Below are positions 35,301 to 64,000 of a DNA stretch of 64,000 nucleotides, in pieces. The stretch's first letter is position 1, and each line of letters opens with the position of its first letter. The translations under genes were made by a program, and so were the position numbers. The DNA lies in the NCBI GenBank assembly GCA_035236585.1, contig CP141139.1:18864990-18928989 (forward strand), read 5' to 3'. This DNA comes from Warburgia ugandensis. Lineage: Eukaryota > Streptophyta > Magnoliopsida > Canellales > Canellaceae. The notes under the pieces were generated by a model. That model saw only the letters and a program-made list of their open reading frames with translations, was not told the DNA's origin and did not search any database.

Positions 35301-36020
35301 GGGAAAAACCAGTAAACAGCTGGATCGTTCCTCTTGTGGCTCCAACACTCCTTCCAGCAGCGAAGTAGAACCAGATGTGGTGTTAGAGAATAACACAGAC
35401 TGCAAGGAAGAGTCTAAAGAACCTGAACTAACCCACCCATCTGTTGAGGCTATCACTAGGCGCTGTCGAAGCACTGGAAATGTCGGTGATTCTTGGAAAG
35501 AAGTCTCCGAAGAGGTTTTGGTTGTAAAATTGTTCTAGTGTTGTGTTTCAGCTTCTGAATTTTCATCAGTTCTAATATCATTTAGCTTCTTTATCTATGT
35601 CAGGGACGGCTGGCCTTTCAAGCATTGTTTTCTAGAGATGTATTGCCACAGAGTTTTTCTCCACCACATGATTTGAGAAATAAGGTGCACCCAAATAATT
35701 GTACAGAAGAAGGGATGCAGAAATTGAGAAAGACAGATGAACAAGATATGTTAGAGTTAGATCTTGGCTGCAAGAGTTTTGCAAATTCTCTTGAACAACC
35801 TCAATGCATCAAGAAGGGTGAACTACTCAGAAGTGAAAGCAAAGAGAACGAGACAACAGCCAACAAGCTTGTAGGACATATCAACCTGAAAGCTCGCCGA
35901 GCAGGATTTAAACCGTACAGGAGGTGTTCAGTGGAAGCCAAGGAGGGGAGGGTGAGTCATGGTGGCACCCAAGGTGAAGAAACCGGTGCTAAGAGAATAC
36001 GTTTAGAAGGCGAAGCTTGA
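4171..36020 (+). CDS. LHY: LHY/CCA1-type circadian MYB transcription factor
   Basis: Six coding exons (4171-4212, 4323-4434, 4657-4718, 33758-33988, 34060-35514, 35604-36020) join in frame through GT-AG introns to 772 residues. Residues 26-72 form a single MYB repeat with W28 and W47 and the SHAQKFF signature (64-70) of the REVEILLE/LHY family. Next come the proline-rich [17 protein letters not shown] segment typical of LHY and CCA1, a mid-region [14 protein letters not shown] motif, a serine-rich [16 protein letters not shown] motif, and a basic C-terminus with [13 protein letters not shown] ending RIRLEGEA. Family members are nuclear morning-phase repressors that bind the evening element in TOC1 and other clock genes. 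The ATG is the first in frame and gives the short acidic N-terminus usual in the family. Long for Arabidopsis LHY (about 645 residues) but ordinary for other angiosperms. No frameshift or stop is present. LHY is a better match than CCA1 because of the C-terminal motifs. Confidence 0.95.
4323..4434 (+). CDS. LHY: LHY coding exon 2 (MYB, first part)
   Basis: Acceptor CCGCAG ends at 4322. Encodes residues 15-51 with [17 protein letters not shown] and GRAWQRIE; ends one base into the next codon before GTGACA. Confidence 0.93.
4657..4718 (+). CDS. LHY: LHY coding exon 3 (MYB, second part)
   Basis: Acceptor GTTACAG ends at 4656. Completes the MYB repeat with [20 protein letters not shown] (residues 53-72); the donor GT is at 4719-4720. 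Phase 0. The next coding exon is 29 kb away. Confidence 0.93.
4927..4972 (+). mobile_element. 46-bp 5'-truncated RTE LINE tail
   Basis: The insert holds TAATCGCGATAAAG followed by (GTG)ATG repeats, matching the extreme 3' end of the RTE copies at 10778 and 20025. It is flanked by a perfect 14-bp direct repeat, ATTTGTTTTTCTGC, at 4913-4926 and 4973-4986. This is a target-site duplication around an almost complete 5' truncation. Confidence 0.85.
4987..5950. other. intron sequence, no feature seen
   Basis: Low-complexity AT-rich intron DNA without recognisable domains or repeats. Confidence 0.4.
5951..6044 (+). repeat. tandem duplication, 53-bp period
   Basis: Two near-identical copies of TGGATGTGAAGATTCCCC plus AAATTGGGTTGGGCATA, starting at 5951 and 6004, directly before the CA microsatellite. 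Confidence 0.85.
6046..6177. repeat. compound (CA)n-(TATC)n-(TA)n microsatellite
   Basis: About 45 uninterrupted CA units (6046-6136), then short TATC and TA runs. Read in the minus frame it produces artificial Cys-Val ORFs, which are not genes. Confidence 0.97.
6178..7370. other. intron sequence, no feature seen
   Basis: No recognisable coding or repeat family; a short (AAT/AAC) run near 6855-6877. Confidence 0.35.
7380..7990 (-). mobile_element. Ty1/copia 3' end remnant
   Basis: On the minus strand, 7640-7800 encodes the end of a copia RNase [17 protein letters not shown] followed by NIFTKP, matching the family motif of KHIEVDCHFI and LADIFTK. Next to it is a polypurine tract (CTTGAGAGGGAGAG on the minus strand, about 7621-7636), so the 3' LTR should occupy roughly 7380-7620. 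Stops show that it is dead. The 5' part of the element is not recognisable. Confidence 0.6.
7991..9392. other. intron sequence with a possible SINE head
   Basis: At about 8590-8760 there is a TAGCCCAATGG box resembling a tRNA-type A box, in a segment that begins GGCCTTCTAGCCC. A convincing B box is not visible, so a second SINE family is only a suggestion. Nothing else is recognised. Confidence 0.25.
9393..10778 (+). mobile_element. RTE-type LINE, degenerate 3' half
   Basis: The broken frame reads WLTKLFNKI, then [39 protein letters not shown] and further on [11 protein letters not shown] and RWFGHVQQR: reverse transcriptase motifs followed by the C-terminal domain shared by plant RTE LINEs. 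The 3' end is AATCGCGATAAGG followed by ATG/GAT triplets, the typical RTE microsatellite tail. Many stops and frameshifts are present. Three shorter copies of the same family occur in the window (19735, 42332, 54197), plus the 46-bp tail at 4927. Confidence 0.85.
10779..11849. other. intron sequence, no feature seen
   Basis: No domain, repeat or RNA gene recognised. Confidence 0.4.
11864..11950 (+). mobile_element. Au-type SINE, 5'-truncated
   Basis: Contains GACCCCTGTGGTCCGCCC..CGCAGGAGCTTCGT and ends GGGCTGTCCTTCTTTT, the 3' part of the Au SINE. Perfect 14-bp target duplication AGATTTTAGTTCAA at 11850-11863 and 11951-11964. Confidence 0.85.
12001..12044. repeat. 44-bp near-perfect hairpin
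   Basis: Two 21-bp arms (12001-12021 and 12024-12044) pair at 19 of 21 positions around a TG loop; the outer 12 bp GCTGGTCTGACC/GGTCAGACCAGC and the inner 7 bp GCAGTAG/CTACTGC are perfect. It could be a foldback remnant. It is not coding, and the loop is too short for an ordinary microRNA precursor. Confidence 0.85.
12045..12659. other. intron sequence, no feature seen
   Basis: No recognisable gene. The left limit of the gypsy LTR that ends at 13500 may lie in this stretch. Confidence 0.35.
12660..12805 (+). repeat. degenerate short tandem motif in an LTR
   Basis: Five to six imperfect copies of GGACATCTTGGATT(C) about 22-35 bp apart, probably part of the U3 region of the LTR that ends at 13500. 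Confidence 0.5.
12806..13500 (+). mobile_element. LTR (3' part) of a gypsy remnant
   Basis: Ends GCTATCA at 13500, followed after one base by TTTGGTATCAAAGC (13502-13515), the primer-binding site complementary to initiator tRNA-Met. The left end is not certain. The repeated phrase GTGGTGAGCTATTT occurs twice within it (13378 and 13442). Confidence 0.6.
13609..14640 (+). pseudogene. Ty3/gypsy gag, broken
   Basis: Translation reads [31 protein letters not shown] and [12 protein letters not shown], matching plant gypsy Gag proteins. A zinc-knuckle remnant RCFKCQ plus FECPNGK (near 14440-14495) and an acidic linker follow. In-frame stops and shifts occur throughout. It lies just downstream of the primer-binding site at 13502, as expected. 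Pol beyond about 15060 is missing. Confidence 0.75.
14679..14840 (+). mobile_element. Au-type SINE in the gypsy remnant
   Basis: 162 bp with the tRNA-like B-box region TGACCTTGAGGTTACAGGTT, CGTGGAATCAG, CTTGCAAAATGCAAGG and the 3' end GGGCTGCCCTTTTT. Perfect 14-bp target duplication ACTTTAAGTACAAC at 14665-14678 and 14841-14854. The interrupted gypsy sequence resumes after it. Confidence 0.92.
14855..15100 (+). mobile_element. gypsy remnant, continued
   Basis: Continues the gypsy sequence interrupted by the SINE. The phrase GTTAAAACTAATTTTCAGAGC occurs at both 14642 and 15043, a short internal duplication. Confidence 0.4.
15101..16673. other. intron sequence, no feature seen
   Basis: No domain recognised in any frame. 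Short ORFs here lack family resemblance. Confidence 0.35.
16692..16806 (-). mobile_element. Au-type SINE, internally deleted
   Basis: Minus orientation: GTGACCTTGAGG box, CTTTTGCCAAATGCAAGG, and 3' end GGCTGCCCTG. It lacks the usual GCGGGAGCTTCGTGCAC block. An 18-bp target duplication TGGAGTAGAGCTTCATGT lies at 16674-16691 and 16807-16824. Confidence 0.88.
16825..17851. other. intron sequence, no feature seen
   Basis: No recognisable coding or repeat family. Confidence 0.35.
17852..17950 (+). repeat. tandem duplication, 48-bp period
   Basis: Units starting TTCTAGATCATCATA (17852) and TTCCAGATCATTATA (17900) share GGGATCTGAAGAAAAAGA-type sequence. Confidence 0.75.
17990..18195 (+). repeat. 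LTR-like repeat, copy C (tail only)
   Basis: GTGCAGATCAGT, GCATGGTTGAATCATAAAGATAG and a following GCCTCGGAGG match the tails of copies A (about 1551-1772) and B (about 24961-25140). Confidence 0.4.
18196..19213. other. intron sequence, no feature seen
   Basis: AT-rich with pyrimidine-rich stretches near 18780-18870; no domain recognised. Confidence 0.35.
19214..19389 (+). mobile_element. Au-type SINE, full length
   Basis: 176 bp starting GGGAGCCTTAGGCGCAATAG (A-box side), B box GGTCACATGTTCGAGGC, then CTTGCAAAATGTAAGGTAAGG and 3' end CACCGGGCTGCCCTT. An imperfect target duplication around ATA(G/A)ATATTTT lies on both sides. Confidence 0.9.
19735..20025 (+). mobile_element. RTE LINE, 5'-truncated
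   Basis: An open stretch reads [20 protein letters not shown], then [18 protein letters not shown] and [12 protein letters not shown], the C-terminus of the RTE polyprotein. It ends with (GAT)n at 20001-20025. Better preserved than the copy at 9393. Confidence 0.88.
20034..21334. other. intron sequence with a GA microsatellite
   Basis: A (GA)n run lies near 20329-20359. The right part, just before the copia gag at 21335, may be a decayed LTR; no terminus is clear. Confidence 0.4.
21335..22140 (+). pseudogene. Ty1/copia gag-RT remnant, internally deleted
   Basis: The first part reads [20 protein letters not shown] and later [16 protein letters not shown] plus MYQPL, resembling the copia Gag family. 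After a gap the frame reads LKNGT, then [11 protein letters not shown] and, after shifts, SVERYKA and GYNQQE (21930-22115), the N-terminal reverse transcriptase. Integrase is missing, so the element has a large internal deletion. Many stops. Confidence 0.65.
22141..22690. other. no feature seen
   Basis: No recognisable domain; probably the internal part of the minus-strand element whose LTR starts at 22698. Confidence 0.3.
22698..22960 (-). mobile_element. copia-type LTR end with primer-binding site
   Basis: On the minus strand the sequence ends GACTACAACA, followed by AG and TGGTATTAGAGC (22684-22695), an initiator-tRNA-Met primer site. The GTGGATGTAGGC..GCCGAACCATGCAAATCCC segment (22785-22830 region, minus) is a phrase common at the R-U5 part of plant copia LTRs. 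The outer LTR end and a partner are not visible. Confidence 0.6.
23290..23530. repeat. LTR-like direct repeat, left copy
   Basis: Shares TCCTTCATATA(A/G)GATTTGGTCTCTC, TGCTTGAGCTG(C/T)AA and ACTTTCTATTT with 26728-26965 in the same orientation, diverged and with indels. The pair probably marks the LTRs of one old element of about 3.7 kb. Confidence 0.55.
23531..24099. other. interior of an old LTR-like element
   Basis: No domain recognised. Confidence 0.3.
24100..25150 (+). repeat. LTR-like repeat, copy B
   Basis: Starts near TGTTACAACCTCAAAT, has a TATATAAGG box at 24503-24511, a CT-rich leader and a tail with GGAGACAAAAGT and TTGGCTTGGTTGAATCCCGG. Same order as copy A. It sits between the direct repeats at 23290 and 26728, so it is probably nested in that element. 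Confidence 0.45.
25151..26727 (-). other. interior of an old LTR-like element (minus ORFs)
   Basis: Adjacent minus-strand frames (26040-25810, then 25715-25376) read as one decayed protein with [13 protein letters not shown] and an acidic segment [12 protein letters not shown] do not recognise the family; a retrotransposon Gag or linker is the likely reading because of the flanking direct repeats. Confidence 0.3.
26728..26965. repeat. LTR-like direct repeat, right copy
   Basis: Partner of 23290-23530; see there. Confidence 0.55.
26966..27410. other. no feature seen
   Basis: Possibly the decayed integrase part of the copia element that becomes recognisable at about 27415. Confidence 0.3.
28046..28440 (-). 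pseudogene. copia RNase H fragment
   Basis: An open stretch with [36 protein letters not shown] and [19 protein letters not shown]. These are the conserved RNase H segments of copia pol, including the DNKA acidic residue. C-terminal end of the inner copia element. Confidence 0.85.
28751..29501 (-). pseudogene. copia reverse transcriptase fragments
   Basis: Two overlapping frames: upstream [27 protein letters not shown] and [11 protein letters not shown]; downstream [31 protein letters not shown] and [18 protein letters not shown]. The catalytic YVDD is intact, but the frame is broken between the two near 29060-29093. Confidence 0.9.
30382..30900 (-). pseudogene. copia integrase fragment
   Basis: [20 protein letters not shown] followed by [16 protein letters not shown], matching the catalytic-glutamate end of the copia integrase core (family motif PQQNGVAERKNRHLLE). 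Surrounding frame broken. Confidence 0.75.
31434..31658 (-). pseudogene. copia Gag zinc knuckle
   Basis: A CX2CX4HX4C-type knuckle [15 protein letters not shown] followed by a lysine-rich segment. Only about 270 bp separate it from the 5' LTR, so most of Gag has been deleted. Confidence 0.7.
33241..33571 (+). mobile_element. 3' LTR of the outer copia
   Basis: Begins TGTTGGGTTGTTATG directly after the polypurine CAGGGAG and ends GAAATTCAACA, giving TG...CA termini. Located 186 bp upstream of LHY exon 4. Confidence 0.7.
33572..33757 (+). other. end of LHY intron 3
   Basis: The remaining 186 bp of apparently unique intron, with a pyrimidine tract and the CTTTCAG acceptor. Confidence 0.6.
33758..33988 (+). 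CDS. LHY: LHY coding exon 4
   Basis: Acceptor CTTTCAG ends at 33757. Encodes residues 73-149, beginning [20 protein letters not shown], the conserved continuation of the LHY MYB region; donor GT at 33989. Phase 0 on both sides. Confidence 0.93.
34060..35514 (+). CDS. LHY: LHY coding exon 5 (large central exon)
   Basis: Acceptor TTGGGCAG ends at 34059. 485 codons (residues 150-634) with the [14 protein letters not shown] and [16 protein letters not shown] hallmarks; ends WKEVSEE before a GT at 35515. Fully open, unlike anything in the flanking mobile DNA. Confidence 0.95.
35604..36020 (+). CDS. LHY: LHY last coding exon
   Basis: Acceptor TATGTCAG ends at 35603. Residues 635-772, beginning [20 protein letters not shown] and ending RIRLEGEA followed by TGA. 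Separated from exon 5 by an 89-bp intron. Confidence 0.94.
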   Translation, partial: GRLAFQALFSRDVLPQSFSPPHDLRNKVHPNNCTEEGMQKLRKTDEQDMLELDLGCKSFANSLEQPQCIKKGELLRSESKENETTANKLVGHINLKARRAGFKPYRRCSVEAKEGRVSHGGTQGEETGAKRIRLEGEA

Positions 36021-38874
36021 ATCTGATGATACGCAAGCAACAAAGTAAGGTATGCTCATTGCATGGAAATTTTCTTCCCTTTTTTAGGCCCAAGTGTAAT
36101 TGACCTTGCAATATGTTGGTGTACAGTATGTTACATTTGCCTTTTTTTTTGTAATAATTCAAGGACATCTCTAAGTGCACGAGTGTTTCGTCGTCTGGTG
36201 TTCCTTTTTTTATGGAGAAAGGTGTGTGGTATTCATGAACAGGACCCCCCTTTGGATGGTCAACCCGTTCATCTTATTGCTCCGTCTTTAGATATCTCGT
36301 GACAAAAAATATGATCATTGGACAATTCTAAAATCCTAAGTCCATGTATTGGGAAGTTGAATTAAACCGTTGTTTATAACAAAGCTTATAACCCCTCCGG
36401 TTCCTGTGATCCAAAGTACAATGCTTCAGCTGGTAGAATCATCCACCGCCCGTGCTCTTTAACCACCAGACATCCAAAGCAGGGTGGCATTTGAGCGGGT
36501 CAGCTCGTCTAAACCTGGCAGACCTTCGTACAAAGGCTTTTACTGCGTATCTGATTAGCATTCCTCTTCCCTTCTGAAAACTTAAGAATTACCTATTTCA
36601 GTTTGTAACTCCTCTATTTTTGGGTGGACTCCTCTTTTAACTTTGTCAAATAATATGAGGATTCCTTGCAATATTACTTTTGGTATGACGTGTAAAGGAG
36701 AACAAAATCCATCGGAAATAAAGCTATTTCTGACATAATTTATATTATTACTATCCTTAATTTTCAAGTTGAAAGTCGTCATACTAAATTGTATTTATAG
36801 CTCATAAAATAAGTTCGTCTTGGCCCACCTATTGTCTCTTTTCTTCTTGTTCTTTTCTTCCTGTTCTTATTTTTCCTACTGATAAATGATAACTGATGGT
36901 AGCTTTGCAATTTGTCTATAGAAGCTGGTGACCGATATAATAACATATACGAGGTTTTTCATTTGAAAATTAACTTTAGATCTGAGTAGGGGTATTTTAA
37001 TTATTAAACAGAATTATCATAGTGGTTTCTTTCACGAAACCTTTCTTCAAGCAAAATCATAACCTGTTTCTTTACCCTTGCTTTCTGAGAAGCTGCTTGA
37101 TCTTTGATGAAACCTTCTCTCTAAAATTCTGCAGGGCGCCCGACTCTTTTCTGTCCACAAAATGATAAAACCGGACGTGCCTATTTGGACGGCAAGCGCA
37201 CTATTGTAAAGCACCACTCACATAATATTAATACAATCTTGTCATCACATGTGGACCCTTGATTTGACGTCCTATCCCTCAGAATGAGGAACTTAAATGT
37301 TAATCCAGATCAATTTTCTTAATCATCTATTTGCAGCCCATCAAGCTGATGTTTAGAGTCATCAAATAATTCAAAGTTTTAGACAACAACTTCTGGTCTG
37401 TCTCATCAGATTTACAATCCATCTTAGGCTGACAGCATGAAGGGTGGGCCCATGTGGATGTATCTCATAATATCACATCAATAGCTTGCATTCTTCTTCA
37501 TGTTACCTCAAACTATATGAGGCTATATATATATATATATATATGACCCTAGGATTCTATAGGGTGAAGAAAAATATTCTATTTCTTGTGATGGCCATAG
37601 AGATAGTGAAATTGGGTTAGCCTCTGAATGTACCTTAATTCAAAGGAAGCCACGTAAATCTTTGTCTTCCTTGTTCTTTCACTTTTTGCATCTTCGTGAT
37701 CATATCTATGTAGGACTTCACTCATAATTTGCCCATACTTTCTTCTAATTATTGTGGACAGCTACCCTTTTCACTATGAATGAATTAGCTAGAAACGACA
37801 AAACATGAATCATTGGTTTACAGGTACTTTGAATTTCACCTTTACTAAAAGTAAATAAATATATGAAGAGAGAGCATAACTAGGGCCACTTAAAACCAAA
37901 TAAAGATATGCAATCTAGCCAAACAAGTCTGTTAACAACAATAAATGTAACTAAGTGTTTGTCAAGTTGGCATTAAATAGATGGAAATTGGTTTCCACTA
38001 AAAAATGCAATTCTATATGGAAAATGTTTTATGCTTTCAAATTGAATTATGCCAAGACTTTTGGCTCTTTGACATAATTCACTTTGAAGGCATAAAAACT
38101 TTTCTAGAAATGATTCCTTTTTTGTGGAAATCAATTTCCTTCTGTCAGTCAAATAGGCCCTAAATGGTAGAGCATGCTTATGTCTGAACCAAATTGTAAT
38201 TTTATAAATGAAATCATTCTAAGTTCAAATCAATCCCATAACACACAATCTCTATGAGCTTATTCCAAGTGTCCATAATCCAGGGAAAACAGTTTATGGA
38301 TTTTGGTGCCAATTGGACCAATTCTGGATACATCATAACCAAAAATGTTCTCCATTATGTGATTTAACTTCTAATTACTTAGGATTAAACTTTCATTGCC
38401 TCTGAGCCGTCTCATTTAGTTTGCAGAATAAACGTGTAGAAGGTTTTGGGTAGATGACCTACCGATGATGAGCGGTTAGGATGACCAAACATGTGGTTGA
38501 TGCATGTTTGTTAGTGTGTTAGATGTCTTGATTGATTATAATGTTGGAGGCAATGATAATTTTAACCTTTATTTCCTTTGTGACTTTGAACATATCAATC
38601 TCCTCTCATAAATTATGCGTTTCTTGTACCAATCTTCATTGAGACAGTGCGCAAGAGCTTAGTTTAACATTTAAGACTCTCATTTTCCATTAGTGCTTGT
38701 GATAAGATACTCCTTTTGGACTTCCATATCGTTATACCAATGCAATTTTATTTTATTTTATTTTTTGTGACATTGAATTCTACACTCATACCTTTTATTA
38801 TCTGCGCCAATTATGCTAGACAACTTTTGACATTGGGTAGGACACAAGTTGTAATAGAACCCTCTTTCATTGCA
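36021..38874. other. LHY 3' UTR and intergenic DNA
   Basis: The first few hundred bases should hold the LHY 3' UTR; no single poly(A) signal can be chosen. Further right only AT-rich sequence and a (TA)n run at 37524-37544. No gene recognised. Confidence 0.45.
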
Positions 38875-39044
38875 CAAAAAAAGGGCGGCCCCCGTTGCAC
38901 GAAGCTCTTGCATATTTAGTATCTGGGGAAGGGGTTGACCACACAGCCTTACCTTGCATTTTGCAAGATGCTGTTGTTTATGTCTTGAACCTACGACCTC
39001 AAGGTCACACGATGGCAATTCTACCTTTGCACCAAAGTTTCCCT
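38875..39044 (-). mobile_element. Au-type SINE, near full length
   Basis: 170 bp in minus orientation with the B-box region GTGACCTTGAGGTCGTAGG and 3' end GGGGGCCGCCC plus T-run. Perfect 12-bp target duplication TCTTTCATTGCA at 38863-38874 and 39045-39056. It is the only mobile insertion recognised between the two genes. Confidence 0.9.
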
Positions 39045-39056
39045 TCTTTCATTGCA

Positions 39057-40525
39057 AATATCAATTAGAAATATCTATTGGATAACAAAATATAATCTAG
39101 AAAAGCAAAAGGGCTGTCGCACTCTTTTCTAATAAGCAATTTATCAGCTCTAGATGAACTACCACTCGAATCCATTAGTCCAATAAGAGACTACAACTTT
39201 AGCTAAGCCCTATATTGGGATAATTTGACCCAACCATTTTGTTCTTATGTTACCTACCAAAAATCATGCACCTGAGATGCTTTTAGAGACTAGTTTTTAG
39301 TGTCGTTGAACACTCCCTTAAAGCCTTTCTAAGTAATCATATCAATAAAAAAATATGGTCTTTGAAGACTGCCACCAAAATCTAACCTCTCCCATCAGAA
39401 TATAAATCGTAATCTCTACTTGTTTCTGCTGGGGCACCTCCATGGCTCAGAAGGTCTTCTCTACTTCAAAAAATCTACTTCTCTGTGGCCTCCGTATCAC
39501 CCTCGTCTAAGAACGAGAGTACTATCTTCTGAAACCGTTCCAACAGCTTATCAATGTTGCTGGAACTCCTTCCAGAGGTACCCTACAGTGCTCGGTACAA
39601 TTGCAGCCTAAGTTTGAGCCTGTTCACTAGATGCTACTATGGGCTGTCTTTCGATCTACTCAAAAAGTTTCGCATGGCATAACTAAAATTATTCAACGGC
39701 CATGATTTTCTGCATTTAGCAGATTTAGAGAAGGCCAAGAAAAATGATGGGTCAGATAATCTAAAAGTGAAGCCTAGGTAATAAGGGTTTTGAAAATTAG
39801 TCGACAAAATTCAGTACATGGAGCAATTTTCTAAACAATAGACCCTTGATTTTTATTGGGCTATGACTTGCCCATGGGATTTAGTCTGACATGGCGCTAA
39901 ACCGGGTGGGTCCGCTGTTGATATTCTGCAAGTTGAACGGGCTTGATATCAATCACACATACATCTTCCAGTAAGGGCCTCCCTAGCTAGTACAGATCCC
40001 AACAGTACTGCCCCACCAATCTCATTATCTTTCTGACCATTCATTTGTATGCCAATCAGATTAGCTTTGCCCTGTGGTCGATCACGTGGGCCCATTATTA
40101 ACCTGGGGGGCGGGTCAATGGATCCATGGCATACAACGAAACCAGCTTTATCGTCAAAGCCACGGTTTCGTACACCCGGGGAAACTAACAACCCACCAAA
40201 CTCTTGCTGTCTCCCCATCCCCATCCCCAGCATCCGTACACCGGATCACAGTGTATATCGTTGGCGTAACGTGGGACCCCGATTTCAGTAAGCTAAACTA
40301 TTAGTTTGATTCGCCCTGGTTAGATATTCTAGTGTTCAGATGGATGATTCTAACCTTCAAAAGGGAAAATAAATATTTTCCCCTTCCAACATCCACCGAA
40401 ATGAACGAATATGGACCACACAGTGGTCCATGGCTAGGACCATTTAATGGATGAGATTGTTGGAGCGAAAGATCAACAAGATAAACGGCTGGGATGATTG
40501 AACCGTGCCCCACCTGACTTTTTTG
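39057..40525. other. intergenic DNA, distal ATG1 upstream
   Basis: No gene recognised. GC content rises after about 39900, as upstream of LHY. Confidence 0.45.
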
Positions 40526-40607
40526 GTGGCCGAATGCTATAAACACACCAGTGCGTACATAAAGCTGTGGACGAATGCTATACACACGCTAGTACGTACA
40601 TAAAGTT
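40526..40607 (+). promoter_or_regulatory. tandem 41-bp repeat in the ATG1 promoter region
   Basis: Two units (starting GTGG at 40526 and 40567) share CGAATGCTATA(A/C)ACAC and GTACGTACATAAAG-like sequence. Each contains a GTAC palindrome and a CATAAAG box. The repeat lies 350-430 bp upstream of the ATG1 start codon, followed by CT-rich leader sequence (40615-40670), so it probably spans the core promoter. Confidence 0.5.
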
Positions 40608-40958
40608 CTTCCATTTCTCTCTCTAAAAGCATATACCAAGAGGGAGACTCCTCTCTCTTTCTCTCTCGGAGAATGAGTGAAAGCTTTTGAGTTGGGTGGA
40701 GCCTGCAGCGTCGTTTCCACACAAAATAGACGAAAAGCCTTTCACTTCGCCAGCTCTTTCTGCTACGTAACTCCAAAAAAAGAGACTAAAGCGCAAAAGG
40801 GAAAAGTGATAGATAGATGGTAGACAGAGAGAAACAGAGGAAAATGATAAAATTCACTTTCCCACGATGAAAATTTCAAGCATGTAGTTAGTTGTACAAC
40901 TAGTTCATCGTTTAACTGATTGGGGTTTTCTTTAGAAGAAACCTGGACAGAGAAGGGT

Positions 40959-63852
<22,894 letters not shown>

Positions 63853-64000
63853 GTGAAACATACTGCTGCTGCTGCTGTTCTGATTTTCAAGATTTATATT
63901 TCATTATGATGAGTACTGATCATTAGTTTAGGAGACCAACTATTTCTGTTGATTGTTCCTTCATTCAATCTTCTCTTCTTCCTGGATGGCTGTCATTTTC

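Noticed and set aside
34894-35474. Several open minus-strand ORFs opposite LHY exon 5
   Set aside because: Shadows of the long LHY exon; no family resemblance.
40920-40958. Upstream extension of ATG1 exon 1
   Set aside because: The in-frame extension starts with TTG, not ATG, and adds residues not typical of ATG1.

Overview
This is nuclear plant DNA from an angiosperm with long introns. The protein families (an LHY/CCA1 clock MYB and a plant ATG1 kinase), the GT-AG exons, the plant retrotransposon families and the Au-type SINEs all say so. The base composition and LHY protein are not grass-like. A magnoliid or basal eudicot with a repeat-rich genome would fit, but the species cannot be fixed from the sequence alone.

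Only two cellular genes are visible, both on the + strand. (1) An LHY/CCA1-type clock repressor has six coding exons between 4171 and 36020 (772 codons). Its third coding intron, directly after the MYB exon, is 29.0 kb and is packed with dead mobile elements. A promoter with several ACGT boxes and a TATA box lies just upstream (2993-3504). (2) An ATG1-type autophagy kinase starts at 40959 and runs off the right edge; seven exons encode the first 257 residues of the kinase domain. Its first intron is 18.8 kb and is also filled with mobile elements.

Layout. 1-2990: AT-rich flank with an LTR-like repeat and a CT microsatellite. 2993-4170: LHY promoter and leader. 4171-4718: MYB exons. 4719-33757: giant intron with a 46-bp LINE tail, copia, RTE and gypsy remnants, four SINEs, several LTR-like segments and, at its end, a copia element (antisense) inserted inside the reverse transcriptase of another copia. 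33758-36020: the remaining LHY exons. 36021-40958: intergenic, one SINE, ATG1 promoter. 41202-60041: ATG1 intron 1, a nest in which a hAT transposon is split by a 9.5-kb Ty3/gypsy element with a perfect 5-bp target duplication. That gypsy element carries a tandemly amplified LTR-primer site-gag block and is itself invaded by an RTE LINE and two SINEs. 60042-63852: ATG1 kinase exons 2-7.

The two genes act in different processes (circadian repression in the nucleus; autophagy initiation in the cytoplasm). They share no regulatory element that I can see. No organellar, bacterial or CRISPR-like system is present. The most unusual structures are the two giant introns, the tandem gag array, and the very short LINE insertion with a 14-bp target duplication.
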